Below are positions 15,331-23,173 of a stretch of 29,851 nt of DNA, in pieces. The position numbers and the translations under genes were made by a program. The stretch is taken from the IMG/VR virus record IMGVR_UViG_3300050133_000010, positions 1 to 29,851 of that record. One strand, 5' to 3'. The stretch is from a virus. A model generated the notes under the pieces. It was given only the letters and a program-made list of their open reading frames with translations, was not told where the DNA came from and ran no database searches. Positions within the stretch are counted from its first letter, which is position 1. Each line of letters begins with the position of its first letter.

Positions 15331-16389
15331 TTACACCACGGTCGCGCAAAGTGCGGCGTTAACTCGACTCGGGATCACGATTGGCGCGGACTGCATCAGC
15401 AAAATCTGCTGCGCCGGGTCCTGTTCCAGCCACGTCTTCGGCGCGTAGGCCATCGCACCGTAGTTGAACGCCGGGTCCAGAATCATGCCGAACGCACGCG
15501 TACCCATCAGGGCCGCACTGGTCAGGATTACGCTGCCATCCGGGATCATCGGCTCTTCTTCGTCCGTGTCCGGGTCAACATACCAATCGTTGTACAGCCA
15601 CAGCGTGAAGTTGCCCCAATAGCCCTTACAGACCGCGCCGGTCTGAATCTGAGGACCTGGGTTAATCAGGTTCCCGGATGGGTTCATGTTCGGGAAGATG
15701 ATCGCGCCTTCCAGCGATGTATCTTTCTTGAACGCTTTCCAGCTGGCATTGGTGAAGATGATGTCGGTTGGCGCGGCACCAGACTTCTGAAGCAGAATTG
15801 CCTGCCATTCCTCAATGTCATCGGTCGGCTGGGTGTTGGTCGCACCGGCGGCGACAACGGTCGGCCATTTATCCGAACCGGACAGCGCGATGGTCAGCTC
15901 TGGATCACGCCCGAAATCAATCAGCGTATCCGGGAAGCCCTCGCCCTTGATGGTTACGGTGCCGCTGGTCAGTGCGCTGCAACCCATCCACTCCATGCGG
16001 CGGTTCAGAATGTCGATCTGGTCGGCCATCTCAAACGCCATGTTCAGCTGCATACGCTCCGCGCCGGTGAAGGTGCCGCCAATGCGCTCACCAATCTGGC
16101 GACGAATCGGTTTGCGCAGGTCCGGGGCGCGCTTGTCTTTGATGTACGCGGGCTTGAATACGTTGGTCTGCATACGGCGGCTTTCCACCATTTTCCCGGC
16201 AACAAGCGGCGAGACAAACGGGGCCATCCGTCGTTTACCAACGTCAACGTCAATCGCCACTTCTTCGGTCTGGCTCTCCACGATGTTCGTGAAGAAACGG
16301 TCAATCATCCAGTTTTGGGAAAGCAGCAGGTTAGGCACGACGCCGACGAGCGTCGCGGTGTCGAAAATGTTCTGGTTGTTTTCTGACAT
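15331..16389 (-). CDS. major capsid protein (lambda gpE family)
   Basis: Head shell protein of the lambda gpE type. The family blocks are NWMIDRFFTNIVESQTEEVA, VDVGKRRMAPFVSPLVAGK, APDLRKPI and the C-terminal MLMQSAPI-like QQILLMQSAPIVIPSR. Starting at the ATG at 16389 gives 352 residues (lambda gpE 341). This start is preferred because GAG lies 5 bases upstream; another in-frame ATG at 16401 lacks a ribosome site and sits against a hairpin. It is flanked by the decoration and connector genes, as in lambda. Confidence 0.93.
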   Translation of the reverse strand: MSENNQNIFDTATLVGVVPNLLLSQNWMIDRFFTNIVESQTEEVAIDVDVGKRRMAPFVSPLVAGKMVESRRMQTNVFKPAYIKDKRAPDLRKPIRRQIGERIGGTFTGAERMQLNMAFEMADQIDILNRRMEWMGCSALTSGTVTIKGEGFPDTLIDFGRDPELTIALSGSDKWPTVVAAGATNTQPTDDIEEWQAILLQKSGAAPTDIIFTNASWKAFKKDTSLEGAIIFPNMNPSGNLINPGPQIQTGAVCKGYWGNFTLWLYNDWYVDPDTDEEEPMIPDGSVILTSAALMGTRAFGMILDPAFNYGAMAYAPKTWLEQDPAQQILLMQSAPIVIPSRVNAALCATVV

Positions 16390-16402
16390 AAAATCTCGCA
16401 TA

Positions 16403-16420
16403 GCCCGGCGCTAACCGGGC
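16403..16420 (-). repeat. hairpin between decoration and capsid genes
   Basis: GCCCGG (16403-16408) and CCGGGC (16415-16420) form a 6-bp GC stem ending about 13 bases before the chosen capsid ATG. A second small inverted repeat, GCCCT/AGGGC, lies at 16439-16457. Neither has a T-run. They could be RNA processing or stability elements that adjust the ratio of decoration to capsid protein. Confidence 0.4.
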
Positions 16421-16488
16421 GAATTTTGGACGTGCGAAGCCCTGCCCGGTTAAGGGCATAGGCTCACATTCAGGGAATTACAGGGGGG

Positions 16489-17163
16489 TTAAACCGGCGT
16501 AGCGCTCAGGCTGTCTTTCAGGAAGATGCCCTTGCCGCGCAGCTCCGCTTTCAGATCGTCAACGGTCCAGCTGTCATCAAAGGTGATGCGGTTCTGGTTA
16601 ATCGACGCCTGGAAGTAACCGCCAGCTTTCACCGCGCCTGCGGTCGCGTCTGCATCGTCAACCAGTACAACGGACGGGTCCTGGCTGCCATCGGTCGCAG
16701 TGCGCACGCTCAGCACGTAGGTGCCTGCGGCGGCGGTCACGGTGATGGTGAACACGTCGCCCACAACAAACGCGGTCGCGCCTGCGGTCACGGTCAGATC
16801 CAGCTGGTTTCCGCTGAACGCGGTCCCGGCGGTTACGGTGCCAACGGCGGTGCCGTTCGGATCAACCAGGCTGAATTCGGTCGCAGAGGTGGCCGTCAGT
16901 GAATACGCTCCTACCTCTGCGGCACTGCCGAGGCTAACCACGACCTTGCCGTTGCCGGTGTTGCCACCGGCTGCCAATGCAACGACGGTTTTCAGCGACT
17001 GGCGACCGAGGATGGTGCCGCGCTTGTAGCTTTTACCGGCGGCGATAGTGATATCGTCGGTGACAATCAGCGGGGCATTGCTGGCAATCAGCTGATCGGG
17101 AATAAAAGCGTCCGAGCGCGCGCCCGGCTGCCACGGATTCTGTCCAAATGCGTTAACGGTCAT
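16489..17163 (-). CDS. head decoration protein (lambda gpD family) with inserted domain
   Basis: The N-terminal SDAFIPDQLIASNAPLIVTD, with AGKSYKRGTILGR after it, and the C-terminal WTVDDLKAELRGKGIFLKDS belong to the gpD-type capsid stabiliser. The protein has 224 residues, about twice lambda gpD (110). Between about 65 and 165 it carries an Ala/Gly/Thr/Val-rich beta insert (TGNGKVVVSLGSAAEVGAYS, then AFVVGDVFTITVTA). The insert probably projects from the capsid surface. It overlaps the scaffold stop by one base. Confidence 0.9.
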   Translation of the reverse strand: MTVNAFGQNPWQPGARSDAFIPDQLIASNAPLIVTDDITIAAGKSYKRGTILGRQSLKTVVALAAGGNTGNGKVVVSLGSAAEVGAYSLTATSATEFSLVDPNGTAVGTVTAGTAFSGNQLDLTVTAGATAFVVGDVFTITVTAAAGTYVLSVRTATDGSQDPSVVLVDDADATAGAVKAGGYFQASINQNRITFDDSWTVDDLKAELRGKGIFLKDSLSATPV

Positions 17164-17762
17164 TATTTAATGCCTTTTGCGGAGTTATAGAGGCTGACCA
17201 TCGAGGTCACTTTGGCGTTTTGGCCGGTAGGGGCGGTGGATTTCGCATCCGGGTTAAGGCGGTGACGCTCCACGCCCTGCATACGCTGGTCCAGCGACAT
17301 ACGCCCGCCCTGCGGTGCGCTGAATGCGGCGGCCTGCTCTAACTGCTGAACGGCCTGCGAAGCGCTCAGGCTGGTGCTGAATGCCAGCGAAGCGGCCATG
17401 TCCGGGCGAATGCCTGCGGCTTTACTGCCGAAAATCGCGGCGCAACGCTTACGCTCCATGCGACGGCCCTTCGCCACTTTGGCGTCGGCTTCGTCTTCGT
17501 CGTCGTCCTGCGCTTTTTTGCCTTTGGCCTTTTTGCCTTTTGGCTCGTCGTCGTCTTCAGCGTCGGCGTCGTCGTCGTTATCTTCGGCGTCGGCGTCATC
17601 GTCTTCGGCATCGGCCTCGTCGTCGTCTTCGGCGTCGGGATCGTCGCGTTCGTCCTCTTCAGCACGCTTGCCTTTGGCCTTTTTGGCTTTTTCGTCTTCG
17701 TCGTCACCTTCGGCACCTTTCGGTTTGATGCCCAGCAGGTGTGCAAAGTTTTTAAATGACAT
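17163..17762 (-). CDS. acidic capsid scaffold-like protein
   Basis: This 199-residue protein follows the head protease. Residues about 20-100 are a highly charged Asp/Glu/Ala/Lys tract. The C-terminal part (RMERKRCAAIFG, RPDMAASLAFSTSLSASQAV) matches the tail often seen after S49 protease domains in phages where protease and scaffold are one polypeptide. The likely role is a lambda Nu3-like scaffold, here a separate gene. The start is taken at ATG 17762, with GGAG 7 bases upstream, one base after the protease stop (TGATATG). An upstream TTG (17774) is less likely. Confidence 0.75.
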   Translation of the reverse strand: MSFKNFAHLLGIKPKGAEGDDEDEKAKKAKGKRAEEDERDDPDAEDDDEADAEDDDADAEDNDDDADAEDDDEPKGKKAKGKKAQDDDEDEADAKVAKGRRMERKRCAAIFGSKAAGIRPDMAASLAFSTSLSASQAVQQLEQAAAFSAPQGGRMSLDQRMQGVERHRLNPDAKSTAPTGQNAKVTSMVSLYNSAKGIK

Positions 17763-17763
17763 A

Positions 17764-18621
17764 TCAGTCTCCAATTAATGCGATAAGGTCACGGAAAGCC
17801 GCGTCAGGCGAGGCTACAGCGTCAGCCAGCCCCAGCTCGACGCCTTCGGCTGCGATGAAGGTCGCCGCCTGCGTATCCCGGATGGTTTCAAAAGAGATCC
17901 CGCGATTGCGGGCTACGGTGCTGACGAACAATTCGCCCATTGTGGTGACGTCTTTTTGAATGGCGTCGCGGGCCTGTTCGCTCAGTTTTTTATAGGGGTT
18001 GGATTCGGCCTTTCGGTCACCGAAAGTGATGATCGTGACCGCTAATCCGTCGTCCTTAATTTTGGCCGTCCAGTCAACGTGCATGACGATAACGCCCACG
18101 GAACCCACGCCGCCGGTACGCGGCACGACGATACGGTCGGCGGCACTGGCAAGGGCATAGGCCGCTGAATAGGCGCTTTCTGTCAGTACCGACCAGATGG
18201 GTTTGGTGCCGCGCGCGTTGTAGATGGTGTCCACAAGGTCAAAACAACCGGCAACCTCGCCGCCCCCGGAGTCAATATCCAGCATGATCGCCTGAACTTC
18301 GCTATCGGTCAGCGCGCTTAAAAACGCCTGGCGGATACCGTCGTAGCCGGTCATGCCGCTGTAGGGGCGAAGGCTGCCAAGTTTCTGCACCAGCGTGCCG
18401 TGGATCGGGATAATCGCTACCCCGCCCACCACGGTGTAACCGGTGTCGCGTGCTTTGCGGCTGAATGACTCTCTTTCACCGTCGGCCCAGCGGTCGTCTG
18501 AAGCGCGGATATGCGTCAGACCGAACCGCTCCGAAAGGGCTGCCATCGCCACTTCGGCTTTCAGTGGGTGAAGCGCCAGCGGCGTGTTAAACATGCGCTG
18601 AGCTAAGAGCGGCAGATTCAT
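17764..18621 (-). CDS. prohead protease, S49/ClpP-type (lambda gpC-like)
   Basis: Serine protease that matures the prohead and processes the portal and scaffold. The 285 residues contain VAIIPIHGTLV, LDIDSGGGEVAG, the SAYSAAYALASAADRIV block with the probable nucleophile serine in AYSAAY, and GGVGSVGVI. The lysine of FGDRKAESNPYK is the likely dyad base, as in SppA/gpC. Unlike lambda gpC (439), the protein stops after the protease domain, and the scaffold part is the next gene. It overlaps the portal gene by 4 bases. Confidence 0.94.
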   Translation of the reverse strand: MNLPLLAQRMFNTPLALHPLKAEVAMAALSERFGLTHIRASDDRWADGERESFSRKARDTGYTVVGGVAIIPIHGTLVQKLGSLRPYSGMTGYDGIRQAFLSALTDSEVQAIMLDIDSGGGEVAGCFDLVDTIYNARGTKPIWSVLTESAYSAAYALASAADRIVVPRTGGVGSVGVIVMHVDWTAKIKDDGLAVTIITFGDRKAESNPYKKLSEQARDAIQKDVTTMGELFVSTVARNRGISFETIRDTQAATFIAAEGVELGLADAVASPDAAFRDLIALIGD

Positions 18622-20255
18622 TTTTCCTCCGGTTTTTTAATCGTTTCTTTGGCTTCGTCCTGCTGAAGCCATTCCGGCAACGGTAGGCCAAGCCTCACAA
18701 ATTTCTTACGCTCCAGCGCGCGCTGCTCCAGGAGGATTTCGTAGTCTTCGCCCACGTTTTCGGCGGCTTCCATTTCAAGCGTCGACATCCCCGCATCCAT
18801 ACCGAGGATCGCGCCTTCTTTTTCCGCTACCGGGTCAACCCATCCGCGCCCCGGTCCAATCCACTGCGCATGGCTGTACGCCGTTCTCGCCGTCAGAAAA
18901 TCAGGCGCACCGTCTGGCAGCGGAACGCCGCCGAGGGAGTGAATTTCCTCAACAAAACAGGTGGCGATTGGCTGTGCGGTGCCGACGGCGAATTCATGGC
19001 GGCGACGCGTGAGCGTCTTCCATGCTTCCAGCATCGCGGCGCGGGCCGAACTGTAGTTAACGCTCGACCAGTCCTGCGTGATTTGCTGCGTGGAAAGGCC
19101 GGTGGCGGCGGTGATGTTTCGCAGGAACGCGTCCTGAAACACCGAAAAGTTGCTGTACGGTCGCGCGGCGTTAACCGTGGAAATGGTTTCGCCGGGGAAG
19201 AGGATCGGCATACGCGATCCGCCTTTCAGCGAAATGCGCCGGTCGTTGTGGAAATCAATACGCTCGTCCTGATACGCGCCGAGGCTGTCGTTATCGCCGA
19301 GCGCGTCGTCCACCATTGCCGGATCGTAAGGCGACTGGATAAACGCCCCGAACATGGCGTTCAGGATGGCGCTTTCCAGCTCCGTCTGGTCATACTTAAT
19401 CAGCATTTTCAGACGCTGAACCACGGGGGCAAAAATACTGATCCCGCGATGCTGGCCAGCGCGTTCATGTTCAAAGTCATGAATAACGATCGGACGGCCC
19501 CACGACGTTTCACGCGGGATACGCTGCCACGTCATCGTCTTTTCACCGCTCCACCAGTCGCCCATGTGGGCTTCGCGAATGTGGTAAGCCACCGGCGCGC
19601 CGTTGTTGTCGATTTCCACGCCGCCGCGAATGTTCAGCATGTCGTAAACCTGCTGCGGATTGCTCAGGCGGTCAGGGTCCACAACCTGCACGGCGGTGGC
19701 GTAGCTGGCATTCCCATGACCGAGGCGGTCCGTGTCGTAATGCATCAGCACAAGGCTGTCACCATCGACCAGTTTGTGGCGCATCAGGAGGCGTAGCTGT
19801 TGCGATACGGTCAGCTTGCGCTCCATATCGCACCAGCGGCCTTCGTCTTCCGCCCACGTTCGCCAGTGCGCGCCGAGGTAGCGCGCGTATTCGTCTGCCC
19901 ATTCCGCATCAAATCCTTTGTTGCCGGTCATCATGCGGAGATAACGATAGTCGGGCTTAAAAATCGGCCGGAAAACTGCGCCGACGGCGTTGTCCAGGAT
20001 GCGCGTTACCGTACCGCTGGCCCAGCCGTCGTTTCGGACCATATCACGGATGCGCGATACCATCCGGTCACGGTAAATATTGATTTCGTTATCAGGTGAC
20101 CAAAGGGCCGGCTGCCAGTCGGCCATCTGATCGCTGAACGTATCAGCGGCGTCATACGGAACGCGCCCGGAACCCTGCAGCGCGCCGTAACGAGGCCGCG
20201 ATGGTGGCAACGGTTGCCCGTTCGCGCCTAAAATTCGGACGTCGTTCGTATTCAT
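18618..20255 (-). CDS. portal protein (lambda gpB family)
   Basis: Dodecameric DNA channel of the head. The 545 residues compare with 533 in lambda gpB. Family blocks are ADTFSDQMADWQPALWSPDN, NDGWASGTVTRILDNAVG, MYHIREAHMGDW-like VAYHIREAHMGDWW, HDFEHERAGQHRGIS and ITAATGLSTQQITQDWSSVN. The C-terminal 40 residues are charged and helical. It starts by one-base overlap with gpW and ends overlapping the protease gene. Confidence 0.95.
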   Translation of the reverse strand: MNTNDVRILGANGQPLPPSRPRYGALQGSGRVPYDAADTFSDQMADWQPALWSPDNEINIYRDRMVSRIRDMVRNDGWASGTVTRILDNAVGAVFRPIFKPDYRYLRMMTGNKGFDAEWADEYARYLGAHWRTWAEDEGRWCDMERKLTVSQQLRLLMRHKLVDGDSLVLMHYDTDRLGHGNASYATAVQVVDPDRLSNPQQVYDMLNIRGGVEIDNNGAPVAYHIREAHMGDWWSGEKTMTWQRIPRETSWGRPIVIHDFEHERAGQHRGISIFAPVVQRLKMLIKYDQTELESAILNAMFGAFIQSPYDPAMVDDALGDNDSLGAYQDERIDFHNDRRISLKGGSRMPILFPGETISTVNAARPYSNFSVFQDAFLRNITAATGLSTQQITQDWSSVNYSSARAAMLEAWKTLTRRRHEFAVGTAQPIATCFVEEIHSLGGVPLPDGAPDFLTARTAYSHAQWIGPGRGWVDPVAEKEGAILGMDAGMSTLEMEAAENVGEDYEILLEQRALERKKFVRLGLPLPEWLQQDEAKETIKKPEEK

Positions 20256-20515
20256 CAGTAACGGAACCTCACGGCACGGCGGCGGCTACCGCGAACGCCT
20301 AACGCGTTCTGCAGCTGCATAATCACGGACGTAACGTCGGCCACACTGGTTGGCTGATAGGTAACGGATCGCGTGCCGTCGCCCTGGGTGTAACTGAACG
20401 AGACGCCCTTTTTGCCCAGCTGTAATTCGATGAGCGTTTTTTGCGCCTCTGCAAGCATTGCCTGCATTTGCTCACGGCTCATCCCGGCCAGCAGGCCGCT
20501 TTGGGGTGTTTGCAT
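20255..20515 (-). CDS. head completion protein (lambda gpW-like)
   Basis: A small protein that plugs the filled portal and makes the tail docking site. The 86 residues (gpW 68) include the core helices SREQMQAMLAEAQKTLIELQ and SVADVTSVIMQLQNALG around a beta hairpin (GVSFSYTQGDGTRSVTYQP). The Arg-rich end (RGSRRRAVRFRY) is typical. It sits between large terminase and portal, as in lambda. Confidence 0.92.
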   Translation of the reverse strand: MQTPQSGLLAGMSREQMQAMLAEAQKTLIELQLGKKGVSFSYTQGDGTRSVTYQPTSVADVTSVIMQLQNALGVRGSRRRAVRFRY

Positions 20516-20524
20516 GGGGTTGCC

Positions 20525-22510
20525 TTATGACGGGAGTCGTTTAGAGCGGCGCTTGCGCGGCTCGTTGTTTTCTTCGGGAAGAATGACGCCGGGTAACTGG
20601 AAGCTCGGCTTTGGCTCAACCACACGCGGTGCAGCGACCAGCTTGTCCGGGTTGGCTTCCACGCTGTCGGCCAGCGCGTTTAGTTTCAGGCCCGAATGCA
20701 TCAGGCCATGCAGCGCGGCGTAGTTGTAAACACGACAGTCCAGCGCCTCGTTAGCGCGTCCCGGTCGCAGCTCCCACACGCGGTACGGATAGCCGCCGGA
20801 ACGTTTCACAATCGAACGCTCGGCCAGCAGCTGGCTGAAGTAATTCAGGTCGCGGTCCGCCGGGTAGTGCATGTAACCAGCCTGCCGTTCGCCCGGTGCG
20901 GGCGGGTCCAGGTGCAGCCGGTTGCGGATCGCATCCTTTGCGGCGTTGACGCCGATAATGATCGGGCGGTACGCCGATTTGCTGCGTTTGGACGGCTTCT
21001 GGTTAGGCCAGACAGGAGAACGCTTCCCATTGCGGGCAGATTCGCCCTTAATCGCCCAAATGCGGCGACCAATGCGCTCTTTTGCAAAGGTGTACACCGC
21101 CTGCGTATGGTGGCCGCCCGAGTCGATACAGGCCGCCATGATCGGGAAGCCCCGACCGTCGGCCCGGCGCCATATTTGTTTCAGGTACGCATCAAGGCGC
21201 ATCCACGGTTCCGGCGTGTCCATATCGCCCTCGATCACGTCGTAGGCAATGGACCAGCTTTCCTCGTTGCGCCCCCAGCCGGTGACTTCCACCTCTAAGC
21301 GTCCGTCCTGCGTATCGATGCCAGCCGTAAGGAGGGCAACGCCATCCGGGACTTCCGCGCCGAATACTTCGGTGCGTTCGACCAGCTTTTTCTCGCTCAG
21401 CGCTTTCTCGCCAGAATCCTCATAAGGCAGGCCCAGCGTGGTGTTGATGAAGGTCTGGCGCATTACCGGGTCGTCTTTAACGCCCAGCCATTCCTCAACC
21501 AGCTTTTTCCAGGCGGCGTTCGGGAACAGGCTGTACGCGGTCCAGATGTGAAACCCGGCGTGGCCCTTAAACGGCTTTGTCGCGCGCCATTCGCCACGCT
21601 GTAGCATCAGCGGTAAATCGGTGTGCTGGATAACGCAGCCGTTATGGCGGCAGGCGTAATAAGCCGTTTCGGGCAGGCCGTTGCCGTCCTCGTCGCGTTC
21701 CCATTTGATGCCGTAAGGCGACGTGCGGTCGCCCCACTCCAGCACCTGAAATTCGTCGCAGTGCGGACACGGCATGAAGTAGTAGCGCTGGTCGCTGTCG
21801 TTGAAGGATTTCTCAATACGGCTGACGCCCTTCACCGTCGGCGTTGAACCGATGCCAATCTTGCGGTTCCAGTAGGATTCGGATCGCTTCTTACCCAGGG
21901 CAATCTGGTCGCCCTCGTTGCCTGCGCCGCTGGCGGGATAACCGTCCACCTCATCAAACAAAATGATGCGGCACGTAATACGGCGAAAGCCGCCGGGGCT
22001 GTTGGCACCAATCAGGGTCAGGCTGGAACCGTTGATGAAGGTTCGCTTCGCTATCGTCTGGCTGCTGTCTTTGGCTTTGGGACCGCCGACCAGCGCTGCC
22101 AGCTGCGGGGTATCGCGGATCATCGGGGCGATTTCAGTTTTACTGTAATCTTCCGCATCGTCCTCGCGCGGCTGCACGGCCAGAATCGGCGACGGGTCAT
22201 GCCCGATGTAATAGGCGATTACGTGGTCGAGGATTTTGGTGTAGCCGACGCGGGCCGATTTCATGACGCTTACCGTTTCCACATTCGGATCGGTGAAGGC
22301 GTCCATGATGCCGTCCTGATACGGGAAGGAACGGAAGCGGCCCGTTTGCGATGATGTCTCTTTCGACAGCACCGCGTATTTGTTCGCCCATTCACTGAGG
22401 CGAAGTGGTTCTGCAGGTTTTAATGCGCGGCGCACGGCCAGCAGCAGGCTTTTGAAATTCTGCCAGGCTGACGGCTTATCCGCTGCCTGGTCGTTCGGTT
22501 GCGTCTGCAC
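20525..22510 (-). CDS. terL: terminase large subunit (lambda gpA family)
   Basis: Packaging motor ATPase and cos endonuclease. The 661 residues compare with 641 in lambda gpA. The deviant Walker A VMKSARVGYTK is at about 82-92, Walker B RIILFDEVDGYP at about 181-192, and a zinc-ribbon-like CPHCD with a later ACRHNGC near 250-300. The nuclease region starts around LLTAGIDTQDGRLEVE and contains AACIDSGGHHTQAV. The gene begins 35 bases inside the end of the frameshifted small subunit, so the two are coupled. A GpA-type enzyme predicts cos rather than headful packaging. Confidence 0.96.
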   Translation of the reverse strand: MQTQPNDQAADKPSAWQNFKSLLLAVRRALKPAEPLRLSEWANKYAVLSKETSSQTGRFRSFPYQDGIMDAFTDPNVETVSVMKSARVGYTKILDHVIAYYIGHDPSPILAVQPREDDAEDYSKTEIAPMIRDTPQLAALVGGPKAKDSSQTIAKRTFINGSSLTLIGANSPGGFRRITCRIILFDEVDGYPASGAGNEGDQIALGKKRSESYWNRKIGIGSTPTVKGVSRIEKSFNDSDQRYYFMPCPHCDEFQVLEWGDRTSPYGIKWERDEDGNGLPETAYYACRHNGCVIQHTDLPLMLQRGEWRATKPFKGHAGFHIWTAYSLFPNAAWKKLVEEWLGVKDDPVMRQTFINTTLGLPYEDSGEKALSEKKLVERTEVFGAEVPDGVALLTAGIDTQDGRLEVEVTGWGRNEESWSIAYDVIEGDMDTPEPWMRLDAYLKQIWRRADGRGFPIMAACIDSGGHHTQAVYTFAKERIGRRIWAIKGESARNGKRSPVWPNQKPSKRSKSAYRPIIIGVNAAKDAIRNRLHLDPPAPGERQAGYMHYPADRDLNYFSQLLAERSIVKRSGGYPYRVWELRPGRANEALDCRVYNYAALHGLMHSGLKLNALADSVEANPDKLVAAPRVVEPKPSFQLPGVILPEENNEPRKRRSKRLPS

Positions 22511-23080
22511 TCAGCTCCTCCATTGCTTCGCGAATGATGTCATCAAGCGCGGCGGTAAATTCCTTGTCGTCGCTGGTCAGGGCAAGCAATCGCAGGCGGG
22601 GGCCGTGTTCAGGGGCAATAGCATTCAGACGGGTACGGATACGCCCGTACTCATCTCCGACGGCGTGGATCATGTCCTCAAAAGGCATAAGCCGCCCGGC
22701 CTTCTGTTCGTAATCCAGCTGGACCAGCTTCGCGTGAAAGTTGGCTTTCACGGTGCGCGCTTCGTCCAGCGTCAGGTTCGCGCCGTAGTCTTTGACTAGC
22801 CGTTCGGCAACGTTGGCGATGTGCTGCTCATCGTCTCCGTCGTCACCGTCACCGGCTGGTCCGCTGTTACCTCGATCCGTATCCTCAGCGTTACCTCGAT
22901 TACGGACGATTTCTTTTTTTTTTCAGGGCGGGTAACAGTTTTCCGATAGCGCTCGATGTTCGCGTTTGACGCCTCAACATCCACCTCGTCACCGACCTGA
23001 ACCAGCCAGCCGCGTGCCTTCCACGTTGTGACCGTCTTCCGACTTACGCCGTGAAGTTTTGCAAAGTCAGCCTGATTCAT
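22476..23080 (-). CDS. terS: terminase small subunit (Nu1-like), full length by -1 frameshift
   Basis: The zero frame from ATG 23080 encodes a winged-HTH (MNQADFAKLHGVSRKTVTTW, with KARGWLV) and stops after 94 codons. Slipping back one base at A AAA AAG (22913-22919, inside a run of ten A) opens the -1 frame for 145 codons to 22476. This gives 201 residues, close to Nu1 (181). The -1 part has the expected helical small-terminase C-terminus (HIANVAERLVKDYG, ANFHAKLVQLDYEQ, TRLNAIAPEH, REAMEELSA). I see a stem-loop 6 bases downstream. Alternatives are transcriptional slippage on the A-run, a real inactivating indel, or a sequencing error. Confidence 0.78.
22796..23080 (-). CDS. short zero-frame product of the small terminase gene
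   Basis: Without frameshifting, translation gives 94 residues: the DNA-binding N-terminal HTH (about 1-30), a linker with RPEKKKK at 51-57, and a 38-residue Thr/Val-rich tail ending at TAG 22796-22798. This form would keep the DNA-binding domain but lack the part that normally contacts the large subunit. It could act as a competitor at cos or simply be a by-product. Confidence 0.55.
   Translation of the reverse strand: MNQADFAKLHGVSRKTVTTWKARGWLVQVGDEVDVEASNANIERYRKTVTRPEKKKKSSVIEVTLRIRIEVTADQPVTVTTETMSSTSPTLPNG
22876..22919 (-). other. putative -1 frameshift signal in terS
   Basis: The slippery sequence A AAA AAG (22913-22919) has the dnaX-type heptamer in the correct phase. After a 6-base spacer comes a stem: TCCGTA (22906-22901) pairs with TACGGA (22881-22876), and TC/GA extends it past a one-base bulge. 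Spacing and layout match known bacterial -1 signals. No strong upstream internal Shine-Dalgarno is seen. Confidence 0.65.
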
Positions 23081-23086
23081 CTTTTT

Positions 23087-23106
23087 GTTACCTGTTACCT
23101 GTTACC
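23087..23106. repeat. GGTAAC iterons, possible cosB-like terminase sites
   Basis: Three tandem 7-bp repeats read GTTACC on the + strand (23087, 23094, 23101), just before the terS start. Further copies lie inside terS at 22866 and 22890, and an inverted one at 22931. Iterated sites beside and within the small-subunit gene are where cosB sites bound by Nu1 are found in lambda. Binding by this HTH protein is inferred. Confidence 0.5.
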
Positions 23107-23139
23107 CAAAAAACCAAAAATTTGTAGCTAGTGAAAACA

Positions 23140-23173
23140 CGCGGCGCGCAATGCCCGCGATCTATAAAGGACC
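23140..23173. other. candidate cos site (cosN and cosQ-like)
   Basis: The minus strand carries an imperfect palindrome with CGCGG/CCGCG arms (23140-23159). It is followed towards terS by GTTTTCACTA and then AAATTTTTGG, resembling the lambda sequence after cosN as I remember it (GTTTTCGCTA, AAAATTTTCCGG). Upstream at 23168-23173 is GGTCCT, like lambda cosQ GGGTCCT, with a further GGGTCCC at 23179-23185. Symmetric 12-base nicking would leave cohesive ends at 23144-23155. The position directly before the terminase genes is right. The exact nick sites are a guess. Confidence 0.6.

Noticed and set aside
14657-15448. 263-codon + frame opposite connector genes
   Set aside because: It spans three well-supported minus-strand genes, and its composition looks like reversed coding sequence.
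17374-17778. Ser-rich + frame opposite the acidic scaffold
   Set aside because: The serine runs are only the reverse reading of the Asp/Glu codons of the scaffold gene.
18870-19796. 308-codon + frame opposite the portal gene
   Set aside because: Antisense shadow of a clear lambda gpB homologue; no sensible domain and Arg/Val/His-heavy composition typical of shadows in GC-rich genes.
22476-22751. Separate 91-codon gene before the large terminase
   Set aside because: Its GTG start has no ribosome site and the frame is open upstream to the A-run; better explained as the C-terminal part of the frameshifted small terminase.
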